In this document: positions 51,501-59,224 of the stretch, piece after piece
Position numbering within the stretch: position 1 is the stretch's first letter
Layout: every line of letters starts with the position of its first letter
Assembly: GCA_964540575.1 (NCBI GenBank)
Contig: CAZINI010000002.1
Coordinates: 75,765-139,764, forward strand
Direction: 5' to 3'
Length of the DNA: 64,000 nucleotides
Source: UMGS1889 sp964540575
GTDB lineage: Bacteria; Bacillota; Clostridia; Oscillospirales; Ruminococcaceae
Notes under the pieces: model-generated
What the model saw: the letters and a program-made list of their open reading frames with translations, nothing else
What the model was told of the DNA's origin: nothing
Databases searched by the model: none
Made by a program: the position numbers and the translations under genes

Positions 51501-52829
51501 ATGACGACTCCTATCTGCGATTTCGTAAAAAAATATACCGCCGAAAACCCGCTTCGCCTGCATATGCCCGGGCATAAGGGAAGGGACATTTTCGGCAGCC
51601 CCGTTTCTGCCGCATATCCCTATGACATTACCGAAATAAAGGGTGCGGACAGCCTTTTTGAGGCTTCGGGGATAATTTCCGAAAGCGAAAAAAACGCCGT
51701 TTCTCTTTTTCACACCGCCGAAACGGTCTATTCGGCAGGCGGGTCGACCTTGTGCATTCAGGCTATGCTGGATATGGTCTGCGGAATGGGCGGCAGGGCT
51801 GTGGCTGTTCGGAATTGTCATCGGGCGTTTGTGAATGCGGCGGCACTGCTTGATTTGGACGTTACCTGGGTATATCCCGAGTATGACGGGGGCAGCCTGC
51901 TTTCGGGACAGGTCACGGCGGAGATGGCTGAGAAAGCTATTTTATCGGGGGAAAAGCCCGACTGCTTTTATATGACTTCTCCCGATTATCTCGGGAAAAT
52001 GTATGACGTTCGGGGGATAGCTGAGGTCTGTCATAAGCACGGCGTTCCGCTGATAGTGGATAATGCTCACGGGGCACATTTGGCGTTTTTGTCGGAAAAT
52101 ATTCACCCAATTGCATTGGGTGCGGATATGTGCTGCGATTCGGGACATAAAACGCTCCCCGTGCTGACAGGCGGGGCATATCTTCATATAGGAAACCCGA
52201 AATTCGCCCAAATGGCGAAAGCCGCAATGAGCAGGTACGGCTCCACAAGCCCGTCCTACCTTATTTTACAGTCGCTGGATATGTGCAACAAGTATCTCTC
52301 AGAGGGCGGCATAGAGGAAATACGTTCGGCGGCGGACAGGATGAACGCCCTTAAAAAGGAGCTTTCGGCAGTCTATCGGATAGAGGACACCGAGCCGCTC
52401 CGAATGACCGTTTCGGCATTGGAATGCGGTATGTATGGCTGGCAGCTGGCGGATATTCTCCGTGAAAGCGGCACAGAATGCGAATATGCGGACGAAACTC
52501 ACGTTGTTTTAATGTTTTCACCCGTTTACGGCGAAAGGGAAATTGCCCGTCTGAAAGCGGCAATGGAAAGCGTTCGTATGCCGAGAATATTTTTAAATGC
52601 ACCCCAATACGATGGATATTCGCCAAAAAAAGCAATGAGTATCAGGCAAGCTGCCTTTGCCCCATCTGAAAGTATTTCCGTTGAAAAGGCGGAGGGTAGG
52701 ATTTGCTCGGGGGTGCGTACTGCTTGTCCTCCCGGAGTGGCTGTTATCGTCAGCGGAGAGGTCATTGATAAAGAAACTATAAAAATTTTAAAAAGGTATA
52801 GCATTTTTGATGTAAATGTGGTAAAATAG
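51501..52829 (+). CDS. Orn/Lys/Arg decarboxylase-family PLP protein (SpeA/YaaO-like)
   Basis: This 442-aa fold-type I PLP enzyme has LRLHMPGHKGRDIF, DITEIKGADSLF, AGGSTLCIQAML, VDNAHGAHLAF and the PLP-lysine segment CDSGHKTLPVLTGGAYLH. The C-terminal domain includes APSESISVEKAEGRI and ACPPGVAVIVSGEVI, as in YaaO/Cad-type decarboxylases. It should decarboxylate a basic amino acid to a polyamine or precursor. The ATG at 51501 has AAAGGA 8 nt upstream; the ATG at 51477 has none. It stands ahead of the darA-holB-ricT genes, as yaaO does in Bacillus. Confidence 0.9.
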   Translation: MTTPICDFVKKYTAENPLRLHMPGHKGRDIFGSPVSAAYPYDITEIKGADSLFEASGIISESEKNAVSLFHTAETVYSAGGSTLCIQAMLDMVCGMGGRAVAVRNCHRAFVNAAALLDLDVTWVYPEYDGGSLLSGQVTAEMAEKAILSGEKPDCFYMTSPDYLGKMYDVRGIAEVCHKHGVPLIVDNAHGAHLAFLSENIHPIALGADMCCDSGHKTLPVLTGGAYLHIGNPKFAQMAKAAMSRYGSTSPSYLILQSLDMCNKYLSEGGIEEIRSAADRMNALKKELSAVYRIEDTEPLRMTVSALECGMYGWQLADILRESGTECEYADETHVVLMFSPVYGEREIARLKAAMESVRMPRIFLNAPQYDGYSPKKAMSIRQAAFAPSESISVEKAEGRICSGVRTACPPGVAVIVSGEVIDKETIKILKRYSIFDVNVVK

Positions 52830-52868
52830 AATTACGGATAATTCCGACTAAACACGGAGGATCATTTT

Positions 52869-53192
52869 ATGAAGCTTATATATGCCATAGTCAACAATGA
52901 CGACAGCCAGACCGTTTCGGGAAATCTTACCAAAGAGGGCTTCTTTGCAACAAAGCTTGCTTCTACGGGCGGATTTCTTATGTCGGGGAACACTACGTTC
53001 CTTATCTGCACCGAAAATGAAAATGTTGACAAGGTGATTGACATTATATCTCACGCTTCACGGAAAAGGAAACAGTTCGTTCCGTCTGCCACGACTATGG
53101 ACACAGGTACATACCAGTCGTTCCCCGTGGAGGTCACAGTGGGCGGTGCGACTATTTTCGTCACCGACATTGAGCGGTTTGAAAAGGTCTGA
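52869..53192 (+). CDS. darA: Cyclic di-AMP receptor DarA (PstA/YaaQ)
   Basis: This 107-aa PII-like protein has KLIYAIVNNDDSQTVSGNLTKEGF, ATKLASTGGFLMSGNTTFLI and the ending GGATIFVTDIERFE, all typical of DarA/PstA, which binds c-di-AMP as a trimer. The downstream effector is unknown in the family. The start follows GGAGGA. It lies 39 bp after the decarboxylase-family gene and 2 bp before holB, the conserved arrangement in Firmicutes. Confidence 0.95.
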   Translation: MKLIYAIVNNDDSQTVSGNLTKEGFFATKLASTGGFLMSGNTTFLICTENENVDKVIDIISHASRKRKQFVPSATTMDTGTYQSFPVEVTVGGATIFVTDIERFEKV

Positions 53193-53194
53193 AA

Positions 53195-54187
53195 ATGAAG
53201 CTTTACGCCAAGGAAAATATTACCGCCGCCGTTTCGGGAATGATGAAAAAAGACTGCCTTTCCCACGGATTTCTGCTGACGGGCAGCGTTGGGTCGGGGA
53301 GAAAAACGGCTGCGAAGCTGATAGCGTCGCATATTCTCTGCGAGCATAGCGACAAGCCCTGCCTTTCGGGAGATGAGTTTGATGAAAACCGTCTGTGCAG
53401 GCATTGCAGGCGTATTCTGAACGGCACGCACCCCGATGTTATCTATCCCGAAAGAAGCGGAAAGCTGATGCAGTATGCAAAGCCAACGCTGGAAAGTGTT
53501 GCTGCCGATGCCTATGTTATGCCTAATGACTGCGACAGAAAAATATATATTTTTTCGGACAGTGAGAAGATAGCAAAGGAAAATCAGGGCGTTCTTCTGA
53601 AAATAATCGAGGAACCGCCCGAGCATTGCTGTTTCATTTTTACCGCACAGTCAAGGGAGGCTTTGCTGCCGACTATGATTTCAAGGCTTATCTGCATTTC
53701 CGTTGCCTGTCCCACCGAGGAACAGTGCTTCGGTGAGCTGATAGGCTGCGGCTTCGAGGAAAATGACGTAATGGCAGCTGTTGACGCATTTCACGGGAAT
53801 ATCGGAATGTGCCGAAGCTTTATGGAGGACACCGAAATTCGGGAAAATGTCAGGGCGGCTTCCGACTTTTCCGCTGCACTGACCGCTTCGGACGAGTACG
53901 GTATGCTCAAAGCCCTTGCCTCGGTCGGCGAAAACAGGGATAGGCTCAGGAACGTTATCCTGCTGTGCGTCGATATTCTCAGGGACGGGCTGGCTCTTCG
54001 GACGGGAGGCGGCTGTCTTTCGGGCTGCTGCAAACAGGTTTCCGAGAGGATAGCGTCACTGTTTTCCTATCAGAAAATAACGGCGGCACATGATTGCTTC
54101 AGAAGCACATTGGAATATCTGGACGCAAATGCATACGTTCCCGCAGCTGCGGCGGCTCTTGCGGCAGAGCTTGTATCTGTGAAATAA
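53195..54187 (+). CDS. holB: DNA polymerase III, delta' subunit (HolB)
   Basis: This 330-aa clamp-loader protein has a P-loop LTGSVGSGRKTAAK near residue 30. The zinc-binding cysteines are C49, C56, C67 and C70, the last pair in CRHCRR. The helix IIEEPPEHCCFIFTA and the sensor LPTMISRL are present. The P-loop is slightly degenerate, as expected for the stator subunit. It follows darA by 2 bp and precedes ricT. Confidence 0.92.
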   Translation: MKLYAKENITAAVSGMMKKDCLSHGFLLTGSVGSGRKTAAKLIASHILCEHSDKPCLSGDEFDENRLCRHCRRILNGTHPDVIYPERSGKLMQYAKPTLESVAADAYVMPNDCDRKIYIFSDSEKIAKENQGVLLKIIEEPPEHCCFIFTAQSREALLPTMISRLICISVACPTEEQCFGELIGCGFEENDVMAAVDAFHGNIGMCRSFMEDTEIRENVRAASDFSAALTASDEYGMLKALASVGENRDRLRNVILLCVDILRDGLALRTGGGCLSGCCKQVSERIASLFSYQKITAAHDCFRSTLEYLDANAYVPAAAAALAAELVSVK

Positions 54188-54226
54188 ATATATATATGTC
54201 CCATAAACGAAAGGAATTTTAATAAT

Positions 54227-55093
54227 ATGACCGAAATAATTGGAGTCAGATTTAAAAGCGTGGGAAAAATGTACTATTTTTCTCCGGGAAATCTGAAAAC
54301 GGACGCTGGCACAAATGTTATTGTGGAAACGTCCAGAGGAGTTGAGTGCGGCGAGGTGGTAATGCCGAACCGTATGGTGGAGGACGATAAGGTCACTGCA
54401 CCGCTGAAAACCGTTATCCGTATCGCCAACGAAAACGATATGAAGATCATAGCTCAGAACAAGAAAAAAGAACAGGATGCTATGAAAATTTGTCAGGAAA
54501 AGATCATCGCTCACAAGCTGGATATGAAGCTTGTGGACGTGGAATGCACCTTCGATAACAACAAGCTGCTTTTCTATTTCACGGCAGAAACACGAGTGGA
54601 TTTCCGTGAGCTGGTTAAGGACTTAGCTTCGGTGTTCCGCACAAGGATCGAGCTTCGTCAGATAGGTGTTCGGGACGAGGCGAAAATGCTGGGCGGTCTG
54701 GGCATTTGCGGAAGGCCGTTCTGCTGTGCCACCTATATCGGCGAGTTTCAGCCCGTTTCCATTAAAATGGCAAAGGAGCAGGGGCTTTCCCTTAATCCCA
54801 CAAAAATATCGGGAACCTGCGGCAGGCTTATGTGCTGCTTGAAATATGAGCAGGACACCTATGAGGACCTTCTCAGGCATATGCCCAAGGTTGGGGCTTA
54901 CGTCAAGACACCGCAGTTCAAGGGCTATGTTGAAGAGATAAATCTTCTGACGGGCAAGCTAAAGGTAAAGCCCGAAAAATCTCAGGACCCGCCTGTGGTT
55001 TTCGACAAGAGCGAGGTCGTTACCATCAAGGACGCCGAAATTCGTCTTGACAGAGATGAGATCAGGGCTTTGAAGGGTCTTGAGGGCAAGTAA
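54227..55093 (+). CDS. ricT: PSP1 domain protein RicT (YaaT)
   Basis: This 288-aa protein has the PSP1 domain (VTETIIGVRFKS-like start; VECTFDNNKLLFYFTAETRVDFRELV) and the cysteine cluster CGRPFCC near residue 165 and CGRLMCC near 202. That is the expected set for the Fe-S Ric (Y) complex that adjusts RNase Y and Spo0A phosphorelay in Bacillus. It is a conserved companion of holB. RicA and RicF are not seen in the window. Confidence 0.93.
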   Translation: MTEIIGVRFKSVGKMYYFSPGNLKTDAGTNVIVETSRGVECGEVVMPNRMVEDDKVTAPLKTVIRIANENDMKIIAQNKKKEQDAMKICQEKIIAHKLDMKLVDVECTFDNNKLLFYFTAETRVDFRELVKDLASVFRTRIELRQIGVRDEAKMLGGLGICGRPFCCATYIGEFQPVSIKMAKEQGLSLNPTKISGTCGRLMCCLKYEQDTYEDLLRHMPKVGAYVKTPQFKGYVEEINLLTGKLKVKPEKSQDPPVVFDKSEVVTIKDAEIRLDRDEIRALKGLEGK

Positions 55094-55100
55094 GGTAAAA

Positions 55101-55121
55101 GTGAAGAGTGGAAAGTGAAAT
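55101..55121. repeat. Short heptamer-type repeat after ricT
   Basis: AAGTGAA, GAGTGGA and AAGTGAA follow in series just beyond the ricT stop. It belongs to the same degenerate 7-bp family as at 42722. Confidence 0.5.
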
Positions 55122-55189
55122 TTTTTGCCGGAACACAAGCCTAATATAGCAGTTTATAAATTGATTTTCTATAAAATGGAGGTAGTATT

Positions 55190-55393
55190 ATGAAAAAGAA
55201 TGAAGTCAGCACTGTAAGCATTGTAACAATGATAATGCTTGTTATCTCAATTGCACTTACGGTGATAAATATTATCGTTATGCTGAAAAACAGCCGCCGT
55301 GCCGAGCCTGAGCTTGAGGTGGACGACGACTGGGATTTTTCCATTGACGATGATGACGATTCCGATGCTTACGACGATGTTCTGTCTATCTGA
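55190..55393 (+). CDS. Small membrane protein with Asp-rich tail, function unknown
   Basis: This 67-aa protein has one transmembrane helix (about residues 9-32) and a very acidic tail ending DDDDDSDAYDDVLSI. GGAGG lies 7-8 nt before the ATG. Like the protein at 45140-45364, it is a single-helix membrane peptide with an acidic cytoplasmic tail. It is followed after 3 bp by a GNAT gene, so they are probably co-transcribed. I recognise no family. Confidence 0.65.
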   Translation: MKKNEVSTVSIVTMIMLVISIALTVINIIVMLKNSRRAEPELEVDDDWDFSIDDDDDSDAYDDVLSI

Positions 55394-55396
55394 CGT

Positions 55397-55843
55397 ATGG
55401 GAACGCCTGTTATCAGAGAGCTGACAGAGGGCGATCTTTGGGGACTTATGGAGCTTTACACTCAGCTGCATAACAATCCCGTCCCCGAGGACAGCGAGCA
55501 GCTTCGCACGCTTTGGGTTTCCGTTATTGCGGATAAAAACCACCATATCATCGGTGCGGAAGCGGAGGGGAGGATAGTTTCCTCCTGTGTCTGCGTTGTT
55601 GTGCCGAATTTTACTCACGGGCAGCGTCCCTATGCACTTATCGAAAATGTGGTAACTCACGAGGCTTTCCGAGGCAGAGGGCTGGCGACAGCCTGCCTTG
55701 ATTTCGCACGGGAGATAGCACGCAGGGAAAACTGCTACAAAATGATGCTGCTTACAGGCTCAAAGCAGGAAAGCACGCTGAATTTTTACCGCCGTGCGGG
55801 ATATAATTCCGAGGACAAAACGGCGTTTATCCAATGGCTGTGA
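55397..55843 (+). CDS. GNAT family N-acetyltransferase
   Basis: This 148-aa protein has the acetyl-CoA loop RGRGLATACLDFA (the Q/RxxGxG/A motif) and the downstream RRENCYKMMLLTGS and LNFYRRAGYNSEDKTAF. The substrate is unknown. It starts 3 bp after the Asp-rich membrane gene and ends in a strong terminator. Confidence 0.88.
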   Translation: MGTPVIRELTEGDLWGLMELYTQLHNNPVPEDSEQLRTLWVSVIADKNHHIIGAEAEGRIVSSCVCVVVPNFTHGQRPYALIENVVTHEAFRGRGLATACLDFAREIARRENCYKMMLLTGSKQESTLNFYRRAGYNSEDKTAFIQWL

Positions 55844-55853
55844 ATATTTGTCA

Positions 55854-55890
55854 TATCCTCCGCAGTTGTGTGTGCGGAGGATATTTTTTT
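55854..55890 (+). terminator. Terminator after the GNAT gene
   Basis: The 11-bp stem (55854-55864 with 55873-55883) is followed by seven T residues. Confidence 0.88.
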
Positions 55891-55919
55891 GGATATAAAA
55901 ATATTTTTCTGAAAAAAGA

Positions 55920-55948
55920 TTGAAATCCGCCGAAAAATGTGGTATACT
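55920..55948 (+). promoter_or_regulatory. Promoter of the 658-aa protein gene
   Basis: TTGAAA (55920-55925), 17-bp spacer ending TGG, TATACT (55943-55948). Confidence 0.72.
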
Positions 55949-56035
55949 GTATTAGTGTGCATAATTGCGTTCGTTTGGACGTTTATATAAATATTTATCC
56001 GAAAAATCCGTAAAATGAAAGGAATGGTAGCCGTA

Positions 56036-58012
56036 ATGAACAGCGTATGGTTTGTTATTAAGGGCAGCAACAATTTCCATAAGCTGGAGCTTTCTAAAAC
56101 GCTTCTGCATTTTATAGAATTTGATTTTACATATTTCTGGGAGCAATGTATCGAAGCGGGCAAAAACGCAAGAAAGTTCGGCAGTCTGCCCGAAAGTCAG
56201 CTTTCTATGGCGAAGAATTCCATCTTCAAATGTCACCCGTATATCGAGGCGAAGCTCCCCACGGAATTTGAAATGATAGCTCTTGACTGTATCATCGAGT
56301 TTATCTGCCATTCCGAGAAGATAGGGCTGGAGGAGCTTTGGAACCGCTGCATATCTCCGAAAAATTCCTATGAGCGGCAGATATTCCGCAGAATTTCCGA
56401 ATATAAGACCAACAGAGCAATAAATCAGTGGGTGAATATCGTCAGGATTCAGGAGTACGCCAAGAAAAAGCTGGACTTTATCTTCGGCGGCGAGGACAGT
56501 TCCCGACTGAAGCCCGAGGATTTCAGAGTCAGAAAAGATTATTTTGACCTCTGTCTGTCGGTGGCGTCCAACGAATTCGGTATGACCGCCGATGAACTGC
56601 CCTATACGAGAATTTGCAATCCCGCTTCCATTCCCGATGCTCCGTTTATGCTCAGCAAGGTGGCGAAGGGCATTTACAAGCGTTTTTCGGGAATATTGTC
56701 CGAGGCGGAAACGGGCGTTTACACCCATGCCACCGACCCTATGCGTGACCAGCTGGCTCTTGACGCATTTTCGGGGATAAAGAATATGACCCGTCCTGCC
56801 GAGTTTGAGATGAAGGCGGCTGTGGAGGCTCTGGAGGATATTCCCGATGAAGTTTATATCCCCAACAGCTTTAAGGCGGCTATCGACCTTGAATTTGACC
56901 TGATGATAGCCAACGGCATTTATATGCAGAAATGCGAGAAATGCGAAAGATATTTCACAAAAACTCCCGATTACAACAAGCCCTACTGCAACAGAGTTTC
57001 CCCCAACGGAAAGACCTGCCGTGAGCTTATGGGATACGACCCCATGGCTGCAAGGGCGGCTGCTTTGTCATCTGTGCCGAAGCCTGCCGTTCCCGCCGCT
57101 GCTGCCGTTGCTCCCGCTCCCGCAAAGGAGGAGAGCTTTGCGGCTATTGGGGACAATGTTAAGAGAAGCGATGTCATTCCCGACAATATACCCGCTCCCG
57201 AGCAGAGATACCCCGCTGTCAGTGCAAGCAAGTGGGAGATATTCGACAAGCCCATTCCTGCGATAGATCATCCCGAGCCGGGAAGCACTGAGTTTGAAAT
57301 GGACGATATTCTCAGTCAGGCGGAAAGCTTCCTGAATGAGGAGGCGGAAAAGGAGCAGGCTCCCGCATTTGACAGGGCTGTAAACGAGCTGACAAGCCGT
57401 CTGTCCACGTCTGCGGAGAACAGCAAGCCTGTTCAGCCCGAGCCTGTACCCGAACCCGTTCCCGAGCCGAAGCCGGAACCCATTTCCGAGCCGAAGCCCG
57501 AACCGGTCAAAATAATAAGGCAGTCGGAGGTTGCGGGAACGGCTAACGAGCCGAAGCCCTTTAAGCCGCCTGTTTTAAATGCCGACGGCGAAGTTATCGT
57601 GCCCGCAGAGCTTCCCGAAAAGAAGCCCGAGCCTGAGATAAAGCCCTTCAAGCCCCCTGTTATCGACAGGGAGGAGGCGGCTTCCCAAACGACCGAAGCA
57701 AAGCCGCAGAGTCTTGAACCGAAGCCCTTTGTTCCGCCCGTTATCAGCCGTGAGGAAGCGGCTCCCGTGCCGACAACTATCAGTCCCGAGCTGGAAAAGC
57801 GTTGTCAGAAGATGTACAATGCTCTTTACAAAAAGGTCGGGAAATCCATCGGCGAGGAGGATTTCAGAGAGTGGTCGCAGTATCTCTCGAATATGAAGAG
57901 AAACGTCAAGAACGGAGAAACTCCCGAAAGCGAGCTGCTGGGATTTATCGAATATTCGGAAAAGACCTACGGTTCCGTAAAGCAGGTCGGCAGACCGAAG
58001 AAAAATGCGTAA
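56036..58012 (+). CDS. Zinc-finger protein with repeated PKPFxPPV linker, function unknown
   Basis: This protein of about 658 aa (start also possible at 56015) has a helical N-terminal half and then a zinc-finger-like segment: CEKC, then KPYC and KTC, a treble-clef spacing as in DUF6076-type proteins. A Pro/Ala/Glu-rich disordered region follows, holding three copies of KPFKPPV or KPFVPPV. A helical C-terminal domain includes YNALYKKVGKSIGEEDF. The proline-rich spacer with short repeats suggests a multivalent binding arm. It has its own promoter and lies 14 bp before the next unknown gene, so they form an operon. I do not recognise the function. Confidence 0.72.
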   Translation: MNSVWFVIKGSNNFHKLELSKTLLHFIEFDFTYFWEQCIEAGKNARKFGSLPESQLSMAKNSIFKCHPYIEAKLPTEFEMIALDCIIEFICHSEKIGLEELWNRCISPKNSYERQIFRRISEYKTNRAINQWVNIVRIQEYAKKKLDFIFGGEDSSRLKPEDFRVRKDYFDLCLSVASNEFGMTADELPYTRICNPASIPDAPFMLSKVAKGIYKRFSGILSEAETGVYTHATDPMRDQLALDAFSGIKNMTRPAEFEMKAAVEALEDIPDEVYIPNSFKAAIDLEFDLMIANGIYMQKCEKCERYFTKTPDYNKPYCNRVSPNGKTCRELMGYDPMAARAAALSSVPKPAVPAAAAVAPAPAKEESFAAIGDNVKRSDVIPDNIPAPEQRYPAVSASKWEIFDKPIPAIDHPEPGSTEFEMDDILSQAESFLNEEAEKEQAPAFDRAVNELTSRLSTSAENSKPVQPEPVPEPVPEPKPEPISEPKPEPVKIIRQSEVAGTANEPKPFKPPVLNADGEVIVPAELPEKKPEPEIKPFKPPVIDREEAASQTTEAKPQSLEPKPFVPPVISREEAAPVPTTISPELEKRCQKMYNALYKKVGKSIGEEDFREWSQYLSNMKRNVKNGETPESELLGFIEYSEKTYGSVKQVGRPKKNA

Positions 58013-58026
58013 GGGAGGCGGTTTAA

Positions 58027-58662
58027 GTGAGATTTATTAACGAAAAGACCGCCATAAACGGTCTTGCGGACACCATTATAAAATCGGGCGTCAGCCTTTA
58101 CAATTCCATAAAATACATATATGCCCTCACCGAGGAGGATTTTTATAACGTAAGCATCAAGGATTGTTTGAAGGTCGTATTGAACAATATCACCGATGGG
58201 GACAGCTTGCAGACGCTGGGGCTTCGTATCAACGAAAAGACCTGTGCTGCAATGTCGGGTCCCGAATACAACAGAATATTGTCCCTGATGGTTTTCAGCT
58301 TCGCCGTAAGAGTGCCTATGCTGAAAATCGTCAAGATAAACGGGGACAGTATGACCGACGATCAGATTTATCAGCTGTACTCCGCCATAATCGCAAAGGG
58401 TGCGGCTAATTACAATGATTTCATCAAGGAAACATTTCTCGAAACGAAATATCTCGTGAAGAAAAACAAGCCTGTGCCGCCCTACAATGCAGAGTGGTAC
58501 AAGTCCTATGTTATGACGAATGTGCCCGCACTTGCCGAGATAAACAACAGAAATATGTTTATTATGGGTGCGGTGGATATGCTGTTTGCAATGTTCTACT
58601 CCTGTATGGAGGAGGAGCTGAAAAACAAGCTTTCCGAGTATATCAACGATACCCCCGTATAG
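58027..58662 (+). CDS. Conserved-looking helical protein, function unknown
   Basis: This 211-aa protein is helical and soluble in its first 170 residues (GLADTIIKSGVSLYNSIKYIYALTEED). It has a hydrophobic segment MFIMGAVDMLFAMFY near 178-193 that could be a membrane or core helix. The start is GTG at 58027, 8 nt after GGGAGG. It follows the zinc-finger/repeat protein gene by 14 bp, suggesting that the two act together. I recognise no family. Confidence 0.65.
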   Translation: MRFINEKTAINGLADTIIKSGVSLYNSIKYIYALTEEDFYNVSIKDCLKVVLNNITDGDSLQTLGLRINEKTCAAMSGPEYNRILSLMVFSFAVRVPMLKIVKINGDSMTDDQIYQLYSAIIAKGAANYNDFIKETFLETKYLVKKNKPVPPYNAEWYKSYVMTNVPALAEINNRNMFIMGAVDMLFAMFYSCMEEELKNKLSEYINDTPV

Positions 58663-58675
58663 AGGAGATGTTGCT

Positions 58676-59182
58676 ATGAGAACCGTTTATCTGTGCGGCT
58701 TTATGGGCTGCGGGAAATCCACTGTCGGAAAGACCCTTGCCGCCCTGCTGAATATGCCTTTTGTGGATATGGACAGCTATATCGTAGGGAAGGCGGGGAG
58801 GACTATCCCCGAGATATTTGCCGAAAAGGGCGAGCATTATTTCAGGGAGCTTGAAAGCGAGGCTATGCGGGAGCTGGGTCAGGCAGGCGGGGTCATCGCC
58901 TGCGGCGGCGGTGCTTTGCTTCGTCCGAAAAATGCGGACATAGCTTCGGAATACGGCATTGCGGTGTATCTTTCGCTGCCCTTTGAGATATGCTACCAAC
59001 GCATTTCGGGGGACAAAAACCGTCCTATCGCCGCTTCAAGCACAAAAGAGGAGCTGGAAGCTATCTACAACGAGCGGGTGCCCGTTTACAGGGAACATTC
59101 TGCCGCTGAGATCTCGGCAGAGGGCACGCCCACGGAGATAGCAATGCGTATTTCGGATATGCTTATGCTGATAGGGGAATGA
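58676..59182 (+). CDS. aroK: Shikimate kinase
   Basis: This 168-aa enzyme phosphorylates shikimate in aromatic amino-acid synthesis. P-loop GFMGCGKST is at residues 8-16, followed by the substrate-binding DMDSYI, the FRELE segment and the GGGALL motif. The LID arginine is in DKNRPI, and RVPVYREHS is family-typical. The start has GAGGAG 7 nt upstream, and it lies 13 bp after the unknown gene, so it may be co-transcribed with that pair. Confidence 0.95.
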   Translation: MRTVYLCGFMGCGKSTVGKTLAALLNMPFVDMDSYIVGKAGRTIPEIFAEKGEHYFRELESEAMRELGQAGGVIACGGGALLRPKNADIASEYGIAVYLSLPFEICYQRISGDKNRPIAASSTKEELEAIYNERVPVYREHSAAEISAEGTPTEIAMRISDMLMLIGE

Positions 59183-59224
59183 CCTTCACATTTTAGGGGA
59201 ATACAATTTAAAGGAAAATGTAAA

